In this document: positions 35,501 to 42,118 of the stretch, piece after piece
How positions within the stretch are numbered: the stretch's first letter is position 1
How the letters are laid out: the number at the start of each line of letters is the position of its first letter
Assembly: GCA_910580235.1 (NCBI GenBank)
Contig: CAJTVU010000001.1
Span: forward strand, 62,001-126,000
Source of the DNA: an uncultured Dorea sp.
Lineage (GTDB): Bacteria > Bacillota > Clostridia > Lachnospirales > Lachnospiraceae
Length of the DNA stretch: 64,000 nt
Reading direction: 5' to 3'
Position numbers and translations under genes: made by a program
Notes under the pieces: model-generated
Told to the model about the DNA's origin: nothing
The model's database searches: none
What the model saw: only the letters and a program-made list of their open reading frames with translations

Positions 35501-35675
35501 CCACCTGCTCCAGCTTGATCTTCGTATTGCCTTTTTGGTCATCCACCGAAAGGCTTGTCTGCATCGTGATAAGAAGCCCGCCAAGCAAAGCAAGGAATAT
35601 AAGCTCGACCGCGAACATTAAGATAGCCCTTCTTTTAAGTCCTGTTCTCAAAACTGTACCTCTCTCTAATCCCAT
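32598..35675 (-). CDS. dual-Cache sensor fused to MscS mechanosensitive channel
   Basis: 1025 residues. Order: TM (about 16-38); extracellular Cache-like sensor 1 (about 45-285); TM pair (about 290-360); a coiled coil (about 365-400, QEIEKEIKKLQDEKEEMTELY); Cache-like sensor 2 (about 400-610, with VGKGGIVFAIDKEGHKFVYHPNERFIGRNAK); TM (about 620-640); several TMs (about 690-790); and an MscS domain (about 795-1000) with pore helix SAGILTLVVGLGAQTLVSDILAG and beta domain FQVGDIVTIGDYRGTVIEIGIRTTKIRDG. The first ATG overlaps the stop of the upstream binding-protein gene; a TTG at 35651 with AGAGAGG upstream is an alternative. Ordinary MscS is about 280 residues, so about 700 residues here are added sensing machinery. 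Confidence 0.88.
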   Translation of the reverse strand: MGLERGTVLRTGLKRRAILMFAVELIFLALLGGLLITMQTSLSVDDQKGNTKIKLEQVGEIVEQGERSKEQTTASFDKVYKGKADSLSFMFRNDVLSGYTAANMQEAKRLLEVDNVAVVDKEGNIVAKAEDTRADFTLSRYNQLRESIRTGNASDGFDVSIDGETSRYYASAIDDSTMAVLEQNTEELEHLLDRTSTWKSMLSHVTVGLDGYAFVISAKDYTFLYYPEEELVGTDALSAGIPAEELEDGNYGWLDVDGRRLYCGVKMAGDAYVVCAVSEEEITASRNSTVAIILFVVFTVFTLVITYGLLLRQKEDEEDDKPVFGKFRYSRSIGSKIGAVSVLGLVCILLVSFYMQTLFSLSRQSMSNSQRVQEIEKEIKKLQDEKEEMTELYDARYLNKARIAAYITEKKPELSDKEKLVELAGILDVDSINVFDENGEQIATSTPFIKFSLSQDLESQSYEFNKLLLGMEYLIQEAQPDDVSGKYYQYIGVARYDAQGYANGLTQIGVTPEKLEDLLADMKIETILSGFKVGKGGIVFAIDKEGHKFVYHPNERFIGRNAKRAGITEIQLVDDHVGYMTIGNDKYYASSIETSDYYIYSAVPERAIKGSRAPITAATGIASFAELLAIFLLLTVTYKTEKSKAWEEGEIGAASFDISMPDGRKKKTQSAASRWSNEVIHWSDKTAEQQLFVMLKGFLALLAIALCVAVAMKDTLFAYNSSFLYILSGKWTRGVNIFAFTGSVLIICIASVITMIVQKTLTVLSRTFGAKGETICRMLHSFVKYFSCIIVLYYCLSLFGVDTKTLLASAGILTLVVGLGAQTLVSDILAGLFIIFEGEFQVGDIVTIGDYRGTVIEIGIRTTKIRDGSKNVKIISNSEVCGVVNMTRDYSYSWADIGIEYGESLERVEAVLEKEFPNIKKHLPNIIDGPFYKGVVSLGDNSVNIRIMVLCDESDRIQMERDLNREIKLIFDKHDINIPFPQIVLNQPIEFKQATEWEKYRAEEFRKTQNALAGNLIEDDEEELR

Positions 35676-36481
35676 TTATCAATCAGCTCTTTGATCGTAC
35701 CATCGTCCAGCATTTCCTGGATCGTTCCCGCGATCTCTTTGCTAAGCTCGGAGCCTTTCTGCGACGCAACGCCGTATTCCTGCTCAGAGATCGCCGTATC
35801 AAGGAACGTGCGGCTCTCATCCATGTATGTACTTGCAATAGAGCCGTCAAGACATGCCGCATCGATCGCCCCCTCCTCAAGCATGACGCTAAGCTGCTCA
35901 TAGGACGGCGCTCTTGTTATTTTTACATTGTCAAAAAGTATCTCTCTGTCGTTTTCTGAAATGACCTGCCCGTCTATCATCCCCAGCTCCGTCATCTTCT
36001 GTACAAGCAGGGGCCCTGCGCTCGACCCTGAAAGCACGCCTATATTTTTATCTTTTAAATGTGCGAGGGTCGTAAACATCGTAGATCTTTCGACCATGAC
36101 CCTCATTGTATCAGTATAATAGGCCGGTGAGAAATCGAAGTTCTCAAGCCTTGTATCAGAGATCGTATAAGCTGCCACAAGACAGTCCGCTTTCCCGTCA
36201 AGCAGCGTCTGTTTTCTGTTATCTGGCGTGACCTCTATAAATTCCACATCGCTATATCCCATTCTCTTTGCCATCTCGCCGGCAATATCGATCTCCAGCC
36301 CATAATATCTGCCCGTATCTTCATTCAGATACCCCAAATTAATAATGTCGCTTCGAACGCCGACCTTCAATGTCCCGGAGCCGTTTGCAGATTTGCCGCA
36401 CCCGGCAAGGCTTATCGAAAAAATAAGCATTGCAGACAGCACAGATATGAAAAGACGGCCGCTCTCCCATAACCTTTTCAT
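35666..36481 (-). CDS. amino-acid-type (SBP family 3) binding lipoprotein without transporter
   Basis: 271 residues: signal peptide and lipobox (FSISLAGCGKS), then a PBP2 fold typical of polar amino acid binders: LKVGVRSDIINLGYLNEDTGRYYGLEIDIAGEMAKRMGY, the YTISDTRLENFDFSPAYY motif, and IAGTIQEMLDDGTIKELIDKW at the C-terminus. No permease or ATPase is nearby. Its last codons overlap the start of the Cache-MscS gene by 10 bp, so the two are made together; a receptor role for the channel is inferred. Confidence 0.9.
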   Translation of the reverse strand: MKRLWESGRLFISVLSAMLIFSISLAGCGKSANGSGTLKVGVRSDIINLGYLNEDTGRYYGLEIDIAGEMAKRMGYSDVEFIEVTPDNRKQTLLDGKADCLVAAYTISDTRLENFDFSPAYYTDTMRVMVERSTMFTTLAHLKDKNIGVLSGSSAGPLLVQKMTELGMIDGQVISENDREILFDNVKITRAPSYEQLSVMLEEGAIDAACLDGSIASTYMDESRTFLDTAISEQEYGVASQKGSELSKEIAGTIQEMLDDGTIKELIDKWD

Positions 36482-36502
36482 TATGCTTTTCCTCCTGTTC
36501 GC

Positions 36503-36529
36503 CGTGTGCCCCCTTGTACGATGAGGGTA
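36503..36529. repeat. solo family E end upstream of the binding-protein gene
   Basis: GTGTGCCCCCTTGTACGATG then AGGGTAA resembles the inverse terminal repeat of the MITE-like element at 12526-12801. It sits between the rlmH terminator and the binding-protein gene; a weaker mate (CAGTGTACAAGG) is at 36652-36664, so the pair may be a highly reduced element. Confidence 0.5.
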
Positions 36530-36567
36530 AAAAAGACATTGAAAACCTCGCTGTCAATGTCTTTTTT
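36529..36567 (-). terminator. intrinsic terminator of rlmH
   Basis: AAAAAAGACATTGA and TCAATGTCTTTTTT form a 14-bp stem with T-runs on both sides, downstream of rlmH and upstream of the binding-protein gene. Confidence 0.8.
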
Positions 36568-36670
36568 AATATCATTATTAAATTATAGGATATCATACCC
36601 CATTCCCGTTTACAGGAATCTTACTTTTTTCGTCATTTTTTTACAATACTTTCAGTGTACAAGGATATCC

Positions 36671-37150
36671 TTACTTATGGTACGGCTCGCCGTTTATAAT
36701 GCGGAACCCCCGGTACACCTGCTCCAGCAGTATGGCTCGCATCAGCTGATGCGGGAATGTCATCTTCGAGAAGCTAAGGGCCAGGTCGGATCTGGCCCTC
36801 ACCTCTCTCCCAAGCCCGATGGATCCTCCGATGACGAAGACGACATGGCTTATGCCCTGCACGCCAAGCCTTCTTATCTTTTCTGCGAATTGCTCCGACG
36901 CCATCTGCTCTCCTTCGATCTCCAGCGTAACGACGTACGCGTCCGGCCGGATATGCTTTAAGATCCTCTGGGCTTCTTTTGTACGGACCAGCTCTTCTTC
37001 CGCCTCGCTCGCATTGTCCGGCGTCTTCTCATCCACCGTTTCAATAATCTCCAATTTACAGTATTTTCCAAGACGCTTGCTATATTCTGCTATAGCGTCT
37101 TTCAAATACTTCTCTTTGATCTTCCCTACTGCGATCACTGTAACCTTCAT
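36671..37150 (-). CDS. rlmH: 23S rRNA (pseudouridine-1915-N3)-methyltransferase RlmH
   Basis: A 159-residue SPOUT methyltransferase that methylates pseudouridine 1915 in helix 69 of 23S rRNA. Signatures: MKVTVIAVGKIKEKYLKDAIAEYSKRLGKY, VTLEIEGEQMASEQFA, the trefoil-knot SAM site VFVIGGSIGLGREV, LALSFSKMTFPHQLMRAILLEQVYRGFRI and the C-terminal GEPYHK. Length is exact for the family. Confidence 0.97.
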   Translation of the reverse strand: MKVTVIAVGKIKEKYLKDAIAEYSKRLGKYCKLEIIETVDEKTPDNASEAEEELVRTKEAQRILKHIRPDAYVVTLEIEGEQMASEQFAEKIRRLGVQGISHVVFVIGGSIGLGREVRARSDLALSFSKMTFPHQLMRAILLEQVYRGFRIINGEPYHK

Positions 37151-37174
37151 CTTAAGACGCTCCTTCTTGTCCCT

Positions 37175-37954
37175 CTACCCCAGAGCCACATCGAGGATCA
37201 TCATCAGGACGAATCCCACGGCAAAGCCGATCGTCCCGATATTGCTGTGCTCTCCCTCTGCAGATTCCGGCACAAGCTCTTCCACTACTACATAGATCAT
37301 TGCTCCCGCTGCGAAAGCAAGAAGATAGGGAAGAGCTGGGGTAATATATGCGGCAAGGAACACCGTGGCCGCCCCGGCGATCGGCTCTACGATCCCGGAC
37401 ATCACGCCTAAGAAGCACGCCTTCCCCCTCCCTCTCTCTGAGCGTACTGGGAGGGAGACAATAAAGCCTTCTGGGATATTCTGGATCGCGATTCCGATCG
37501 ACAGCGCGAACGCTCCTGCCAGCGTCACATCTGCATTGCCGGTCACGATCCCTGCGAACACCGCGCCGCTTGATATCCCCTCCGGTATATTATGGATCGT
37601 GACTGCCATGATCAGCATCGTAGATTTCTTCAAAGTAGATCTCGGCCCTTCCGCCCCGGCTACTCCGATGTGCATATGCGGGATAGCGCGGTCAAGGAAG
37701 AGCAGGAAGCCGATCCCAAGCAGGAAGCCGACGGCGGCCGGCACAAAAGCAAACCTTCCCATATGAGCCGACATATCCATTGCAGGGATCAAAAGCGACC
37801 ACACAGATGCGGCCACCATAACCCCTCCTGCAAATCCAAGCAAAGATTTCTGCACAAGCGCGTTCAATTCATTTTTCACGAAAAAAACGCACGCCGCCCC
37901 GGCCGAAGTTCCGATAAATGGGATCAGAAGACCCAAGAAAATTGTCATATTCAT
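37175..37954 (-). CDS. ZIP family metal transporter
   Basis: 259 residues with eight hydrophobic segments and the two ZIP metal motifs in helices 4 and 5: HNIPEGISSG and QNIPEGFIVS. The bacterial group (ZupT/GufA-like) imports Zn and other divalent metals. The ATG at 37954 has AGGAG 8 nt upstream. The His-rich loop seen in many ZIPs is absent. rlmH lies 24 bp downstream. Confidence 0.94.
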   Translation of the reverse strand: MNMTIFLGLLIPFIGTSAGAACVFFVKNELNALVQKSLLGFAGGVMVAASVWSLLIPAMDMSAHMGRFAFVPAAVGFLLGIGFLLFLDRAIPHMHIGVAGAEGPRSTLKKSTMLIMAVTIHNIPEGISSGAVFAGIVTGNADVTLAGAFALSIGIAIQNIPEGFIVSLPVRSERGRGKACFLGVMSGIVEPIAGAATVFLAAYITPALPYLLAFAAGAMIYVVVEELVPESAEGEHSNIGTIGFAVGFVLMMILDVALG

Positions 37955-37978
37955 GCGAAAAACTCCTGTCTTCAAAAT

Positions 37979-38011
37979 GGGGACGGGGTAAAATCCATTT
38001 TACCCCGTCCC
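37979..38011. terminator. GGGGACGGGGTAAAAT palindrome (family F, copy 1)
   Basis: GGGGACGGGGTAAAAT and ATTTTACCCCGTCCC form a stem of about 15 bp directly after the nfnB stop codon and ahead of the ZIP gene. The same palindrome lies at 56698-56760 and 60569-60628, always at a gene end. Confidence 0.75.
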
Positions 38012-38016
38012 AAATC

Positions 38017-39402
38017 TTATTTACTCAACATTTCGTGGATTCCTTTCGCCCCCGCTTTCCCTGCGCCCATGGCAAGGATAACGGTAGCGGCTCCTGTAAC
38101 GGCGTCCCCTCCCGCGAATACCGCGGCTTTTGAGGTTTGTCCGTTCTCTTCCTCCGCCACAATGCATTTTCTTCTGTTCGTCTCAAGCCCTTTCGTCGTC
38201 GACGCGATGAGCGGGTTCGGAGATGTCCCGAGAGACATGATGACCGTGTCCAGCTCGATCTCGTACTCGGAGCCTTCGATCTCCACCGGGCGCCTTCTTC
38301 CGGACGCATCCGGCTCGCCCAGCTCCATCTTCACTACTTTCATCCCTTTCACCCAGCCGTTCTCATCTACAAGGATCTCCTTCGGGTTCGTGAGAAGGTC
38401 GAAGATGACGCCCTCTTCTTTGGCGTGATGTACTTCCTCCACTCGTGCCGGAAGCTCTGCCTCGCTTCGGCGGTACACGATATGTACCTCTGCGCCAAGA
38501 CGGAGCGCCGTCCTCGCAGCGTCCATAGCTACGTTGCCCCCGCCTACTACAGCGACTTTCTTGCCTGCCGCAATCGGCGTATCATAGGAGTCGTCAAAGG
38601 CTTTCATCAGGTTGCTCCTTGTCAGGTACTCGTTGGCAGAGAACACGCCGTTGGCCGTCTCGCCCGGGATCCCCATGAACATCGGAAGCCCCGCGCCGGA
38701 ACCGATGAATACAGCCTCGAAGCTCTCTTCCTCCATCAGCTGATCGATGGTGGTAGACTTTCCAATGACGACATTCGTCTCAAACTTAACGCCAAGCTCT
38801 TTTACCTTCTCAATCTCCTTCTTTACGACTTTCTCTTTCGGGAGACGGAATTCCGGAATACCGTACACGAGCACGCCGCCCAGCTCATGGAGCGCTTCGA
38901 ATACAGTCACTTCATACCCCAGCTTCGCCAGATCTCCGGCGCATGTGAGGCCGGACGGGCCCGATCCGATGACGGCCACCTTGTGCCCGTTCATCTTCTC
39001 TGCCTTGGCAGGCTTAATGTCATTCTCCAGCGCGTAGTCTGCGACAAACCGCTCCAGCTTCCCGATGGAGACCGGATCGCCTTTGATGCCCCGGATGCAC
39101 TTGCACTCGCACTGTGACTCCTGGGGGCACACGCGCCCGCATATAGCCGGCAGGGCGGAAGACTCGCCGATGACTTTGTAAGCCTCCTCGATATTCCCCT
39201 CTTTTACTTGTGAGATGAATCCCGGGATATTGATCGCTACCGGACAGCCGGTGATACATTTTGCATTTTTACAGTTAATACAGCGCGCGGCCTCTTCCAT
39301 CGCCTCTTCTTTATTATATCCGTAGCACACTTCCTCGAAGTTTGCCGCCCTCTCTTTTGCATCCTGCTCTCTCACAGGAACTCTTGTCAATACGTCCGCC
39401 AT
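38017..39402 (-). CDS. nfnB: NADPH-binding large subunit of Nfn transhydrogenase (GltA-like)
   Basis: 461 residues: N-terminal ferredoxin-like domain (CINCKNAKCITGCPVAINIPGF and CGRVCPQESQCECKCIRG, two 4Fe-4S clusters), an FAD domain (VAVIGSGPSGLTCAGDLAKLGYEVTVFEA) and an NADPH domain (VAVVGGGNVAMDAARTALRLGAEVHIVYRR). Alone this would be named glutamate synthase small subunit; next to the FAD/NAD-binding gene it is the NfnB subunit of NADH-dependent reduced ferredoxin:NADP+ oxidoreductase, which bifurcates electrons in anaerobes. Its ATG overlaps the nfnA stop (TAATG). Confidence 0.9.
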   Translation of the reverse strand: MADVLTRVPVREQDAKERAANFEEVCYGYNKEEAMEEAARCINCKNAKCITGCPVAINIPGFISQVKEGNIEEAYKVIGESSALPAICGRVCPQESQCECKCIRGIKGDPVSIGKLERFVADYALENDIKPAKAEKMNGHKVAVIGSGPSGLTCAGDLAKLGYEVTVFEALHELGGVLVYGIPEFRLPKEKVVKKEIEKVKELGVKFETNVVIGKSTTIDQLMEEESFEAVFIGSGAGLPMFMGIPGETANGVFSANEYLTRSNLMKAFDDSYDTPIAAGKKVAVVGGGNVAMDAARTALRLGAEVHIVYRRSEAELPARVEEVHHAKEEGVIFDLLTNPKEILVDENGWVKGMKVVKMELGEPDASGRRRPVEIEGSEYEIELDTVIMSLGTSPNPLIASTTKGLETNRRKCIVAEEENGQTSKAAVFAGGDAVTGAATVILAMGAGKAGAKGIHEMLSK

Positions 39403-40289
39403 TAGCTTTCACCTCCGCAATTGCCGCATCCACCGTGATGGGTGTCGCCCTCTTCTAATTTCAGCATAGCGCGGCCTTCCTCTGACTTGTACATCTGCTG
39501 TCTCTGCATCGCGTTGTCGAAGTCCACCAGATGTCCGTCGAACTCAGGGCCGTCCACACATGCGAACTTCACTTCACCGTCTACGATGATACGGCATGCA
39601 CCGCACATCCCTGTCCCGTCGACCATAATAGGATTCATGCTGACGATCGTAGGAATGTCGTATTTCTTCGTCGTCAGGCATGTGAATTTCATCATGATCA
39701 TCGGACCGATAGCGACGCATACGTCGTATTTATTCCCTTCTTCTACCAGCTTCTCGATCTTGGTAGTGACCATTCCCGCATGGCCGTAAGATCCGTCGTC
39801 CGTACAAGGATAATAATTGCCGGCGACAGCCTCCATCTCTTTCTCCAGGATGAGCATATCCTTCGTCTTCGCTCCGACGATAACGTCCACGTCGATGCCG
39901 TGCTCTTTCATCCATTTCACTTGCGGATATACAGGGGCTGCTCCTACGCCTCCGGCTACGAACAGGAATTTCTTATTCTTCAGTGCCTCAATGTCTTCTT
40001 CCACGAATTCAGAAGCGCATCCAAGGGGGCCTGTAAAATCACAGAACGCGTCCCCGGCCTGTAGATCCGCCATCTTCGTCGTAGATGCTCCTACTGGCTG
40101 GAATACGATCGTAACAGTCCCCGCTTCTCTGTCAAAATCACAGATCGTGAGCGGGATCCTCTCGCCCTTCTCATCCATCTTAACGATAACGAACTGCCCC
40201 GGCTCGCAATGCCTGGCCACACGTGGGGCTTCCACGTCCATAAGATAAATGTTGGCAGCCAGCTTTTCTGCCTTTAATATCTTGTACAT
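39402..40289 (-). CDS. nfnA: NADH/ferredoxin-side small subunit of Nfn transhydrogenase
   Basis: 295 residues related to dihydroorotate dehydrogenase electron-transfer (PyrK) subunits: an FAD domain with HCEPGQFVIVKMDEKGERIPLTI, an NAD domain with FVAGGVGAAPVYPQVKWMKEHG, and a C-terminal 2Fe-2S motif CGACRIIVDGEVKFACVDGPEFDG. The ATG at 40289 has AGGAGG upstream. Directly followed by nfnB, so the pair makes the complete bifurcating complex. Confidence 0.92.
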   Translation of the reverse strand: MYKILKAEKLAANIYLMDVEAPRVARHCEPGQFVIVKMDEKGERIPLTICDFDREAGTVTIVFQPVGASTTKMADLQAGDAFCDFTGPLGCASEFVEEDIEALKNKKFLFVAGGVGAAPVYPQVKWMKEHGIDVDVIVGAKTKDMLILEKEMEAVAGNYYPCTDDGSYGHAGMVTTKIEKLVEEGNKYDVCVAIGPMIMMKFTCLTTKKYDIPTIVSMNPIMVDGTGMCGACRIIVDGEVKFACVDGPEFDGHLVDFDNAMQRQQMYKSEEGRAMLKLEEGDTHHGGCGNCGGES

Positions 40290-40383
40290 CCCATTTCCTC
40301 CTAAATGATTTCTATTTCGTACTCTTTTTATCATAATGTATCTGCCGGAAAATATCAAGTAACATTCCGTTTGTTTTTTCACA

Positions 40384-40418
40384 AAGAGGCAGATTGCTTT
40401 TGTAAGCATCTGCCTCTC
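40384..40418 (-). terminator. hairpin after the iron alcohol dehydrogenase gene
   Basis: AGAGGCAGATTGCTT pairs with AAGCATCTGCCTCT around a 4-5 base loop, 25 bp past the stop. The T-tract is short (TTTGT), so termination may be partial. Confidence 0.6.
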
Positions 40419-40442
40419 CTGGCCATATCTGGAAATCTCTTC

Positions 40443-41624
40443 TTAAAAATCCACTTCTGTCCCGTAATAGATACATGTGAACAGCCTCTCCATAGCCGCC
40501 GGATCGATAGCTCTTGGGTTGGATCCTGTACATGCGTCGCCTACTGCATTCTCAGCGATCTTCGCGATCTTCTCTTTAAACTCATCCTCTTTTATCCCAA
40601 AATCTTTCAGGGTCGCAGGGATCCCTAAGATTACGTTGAACTCATCGATCTTCGCGCACAGGCTGTTGATGAGCGCTTTCTCAGAGGCGCCTGCAAGCCC
40701 CGTCTTCCGTGCGATCTCTGCATAGCGCTTTGCGGCGGTCTCATCTTTTGCGTTGTATTTAATTACATACGGAAGATACATCGCATTTGCAAGGCCGTGC
40801 GTAATGTGCCCTGTGGAGAAGGCAGCCCCCGTCTTGTGAGCCATAGAATGGACGATCCCGAGGAGCGCATTGGAGAACGCCATCCCTGCCAGGCACTGTG
40901 CGTCGTGCATCTGCGCCCTCGCATCCATATTCCCCTTAAAGGATGCCGGGAGATAGTCAAATACCATCTCGATCGCCTGGACCGCGAGGGGATCTGTGTA
41001 AGCACAGTGGAGCGTAGACACATAAGCCTCGATCGCGTGCGTCAGAGCGTCCATGCCTGTGTAAGCGACCTGAGCGGCCGGAAGCCCCTCCACCAGCTCA
41101 GAGTCGACGATCGCCACATCCGGCGTAATATTAAAGTCAGCCAACGGATATTTGATCCCTTTCGCATAGTCCGTGATTACAGAGAATGCCGTAACTTCCG
41201 TAGCCGTCCCCGACGTGGAAGGGATCGCTGCGAACTTCGCTTTCTTCCTAAGCTCCGGGAAGTTGAACGGGATGCATAAATCTTCAAATGTAGTCTCCGG
41301 GTACTCATAGAATGCCCACATCGCCTTCGCAGCGTCGATCGGCGAGCCGCCGCCCATAGACACGATCCAGTCGGGGCCGAACGCGCGCATCGCCTCCGCG
41401 CCTTTCATAACAGTCTCTACAGACGGATCCGGCTCAACGCCCTCGAACAGCTCCACTTCCATCCCGGCTTCCTTTAAATAGGCTACTGCCCTGTCAAGAA
41501 ATCCCTGACGCTTCATAGAGCCGCCTCCCACTACAAGGATCGCTTTCTTGCCTTTTAAGTTCTTAAGCTCTTCCAGGCATCCTTTTCCGTGATAAATGTC
41601 CCTTGGTAATGTAAATCTTGCCAT
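40443..41624 (-). CDS. iron-containing alcohol dehydrogenase
   Basis: 393 residues of the group III ADH family: NAD-binding GGGSMKRQG and MGGGSPIDAAKAM, substrate region IPSTSGTATEVTAFSVI, and metal ligands in MDALTHAIEAY and HSMAHKTGAAFSTGHITHGLANA. Probably an NAD(H)-dependent alcohol or butanol dehydrogenase (BdhA-like). The ATG at 41624 has AAAGGAGA upstream. Two Rex-type boxes overlap its promoter, so NADH-responsive control is predicted. Confidence 0.93.
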   Translation of the reverse strand: MARFTLPRDIYHGKGCLEELKNLKGKKAILVVGGGSMKRQGFLDRAVAYLKEAGMEVELFEGVEPDPSVETVMKGAEAMRAFGPDWIVSMGGGSPIDAAKAMWAFYEYPETTFEDLCIPFNFPELRKKAKFAAIPSTSGTATEVTAFSVITDYAKGIKYPLADFNITPDVAIVDSELVEGLPAAQVAYTGMDALTHAIEAYVSTLHCAYTDPLAVQAIEMVFDYLPASFKGNMDARAQMHDAQCLAGMAFSNALLGIVHSMAHKTGAAFSTGHITHGLANAMYLPYVIKYNAKDETAAKRYAEIARKTGLAGASEKALINSLCAKIDEFNVILGIPATLKDFGIKEDEFKEKIAKIAENAVGDACTGSNPRAIDPAAMERLFTCIYYGTEVDF

Positions 41625-41650
41625 CGTCGCACATCTCCTTTTCATCTTCA

Positions 41651-41703
41651 TTGTTAATTATTTAACTATATATGATTATAACTATGTTAATTATTTAACG
41701 CAA
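41651..41703 (-). promoter_or_regulatory. promoter with two Rex-type operators
   Basis: Reading leftward: TTGCGT (41703-41698), a 17-bp spacer and TATAAT (41680-41675). The top strand carries TTGTTAATTATTTAACTA at 41651-41668 and ATGTTAATTATTTAACGC at 41684-41701, 33 bp apart. The clostridial Rex site is TTGTTAANNNNTTAACAA; site 1 matches 16 of 18 positions. One box covers the spacer region and the other the start of transcription. Confidence 0.7.
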
Positions 41704-41716
41704 TACAAAAAAAGAA

Positions 41717-41746
41717 AAAGATTGCATTTTTTACAATACAATCTTT
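41717..41746 (-). terminator. intrinsic terminator upstream of the alcohol dehydrogenase gene
   Basis: Reading leftward, AAAGATTG...CAATCTTT is followed by TTCTTTTTTT. It would stop transcripts coming from the zinc-ribbon gene or the repeat element before they reach the dehydrogenase gene. Confidence 0.7.
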
Positions 41747-41848
41747 CTGTTCTTCACTTTTTTATTCTTTTGGTTTTACTATGAAATCCTTGAGATCAAG
41801 ACCACCTATGAGATGGGGACAAAACGAGGTTTTCAATATTTGCACTGA

Positions 41849-42079
41849 CAAATTGCATAAATGGTATTTTGATTTGTGACTGCGAAGAGCCTTAGAGCAT
41901 CTTAATGTTCTGCCCGATACCCAGTAATCCGGCGGCATGGACGCCGACGGAAGCCCGATCTGCGCCATGGACGGCGCATAGAGGGCGGTTACGTCCATAG
42001 CCATAGCCTTTTGCCAGAACATTTAGAAGCTCTTAGGCTCGTAGCTTGGAACAAAGAAGAATACCATTTATGCAATTTG
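41849..42079. repeat. long imperfect palindrome, family B copy 1
   Basis: Two arms of about 65 bp pair: the left begins AAATTGCATAAATGGTATT and ends TTAATGTTCTG, the right begins CAGAACATTTAGA and ends ATACCATTTATGCAATTT. Between them lies a conserved core with GACGCCGACG, AAGCCCG, and a GCGCCATGGACGGCGC hairpin. Further copies lie at 53562-53793 and 58681-58926. The 494-bp gap 41625-42118 contains only this, the terminator and the Rex promoter. Confidence 0.85.
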
Positions 42080-42118
42080 CAAGGCATTATAAAAAGCCTG
42101 TTCTGCTCCCTGAATCTT

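Noticed and set aside
38017..39402. Glutamate synthase small subunit as the function
   Set aside because: No glutamate synthase large subunit is nearby; the translational coupling to a PyrK-like FAD/NAD 2Fe-2S gene fits NfnAB better.
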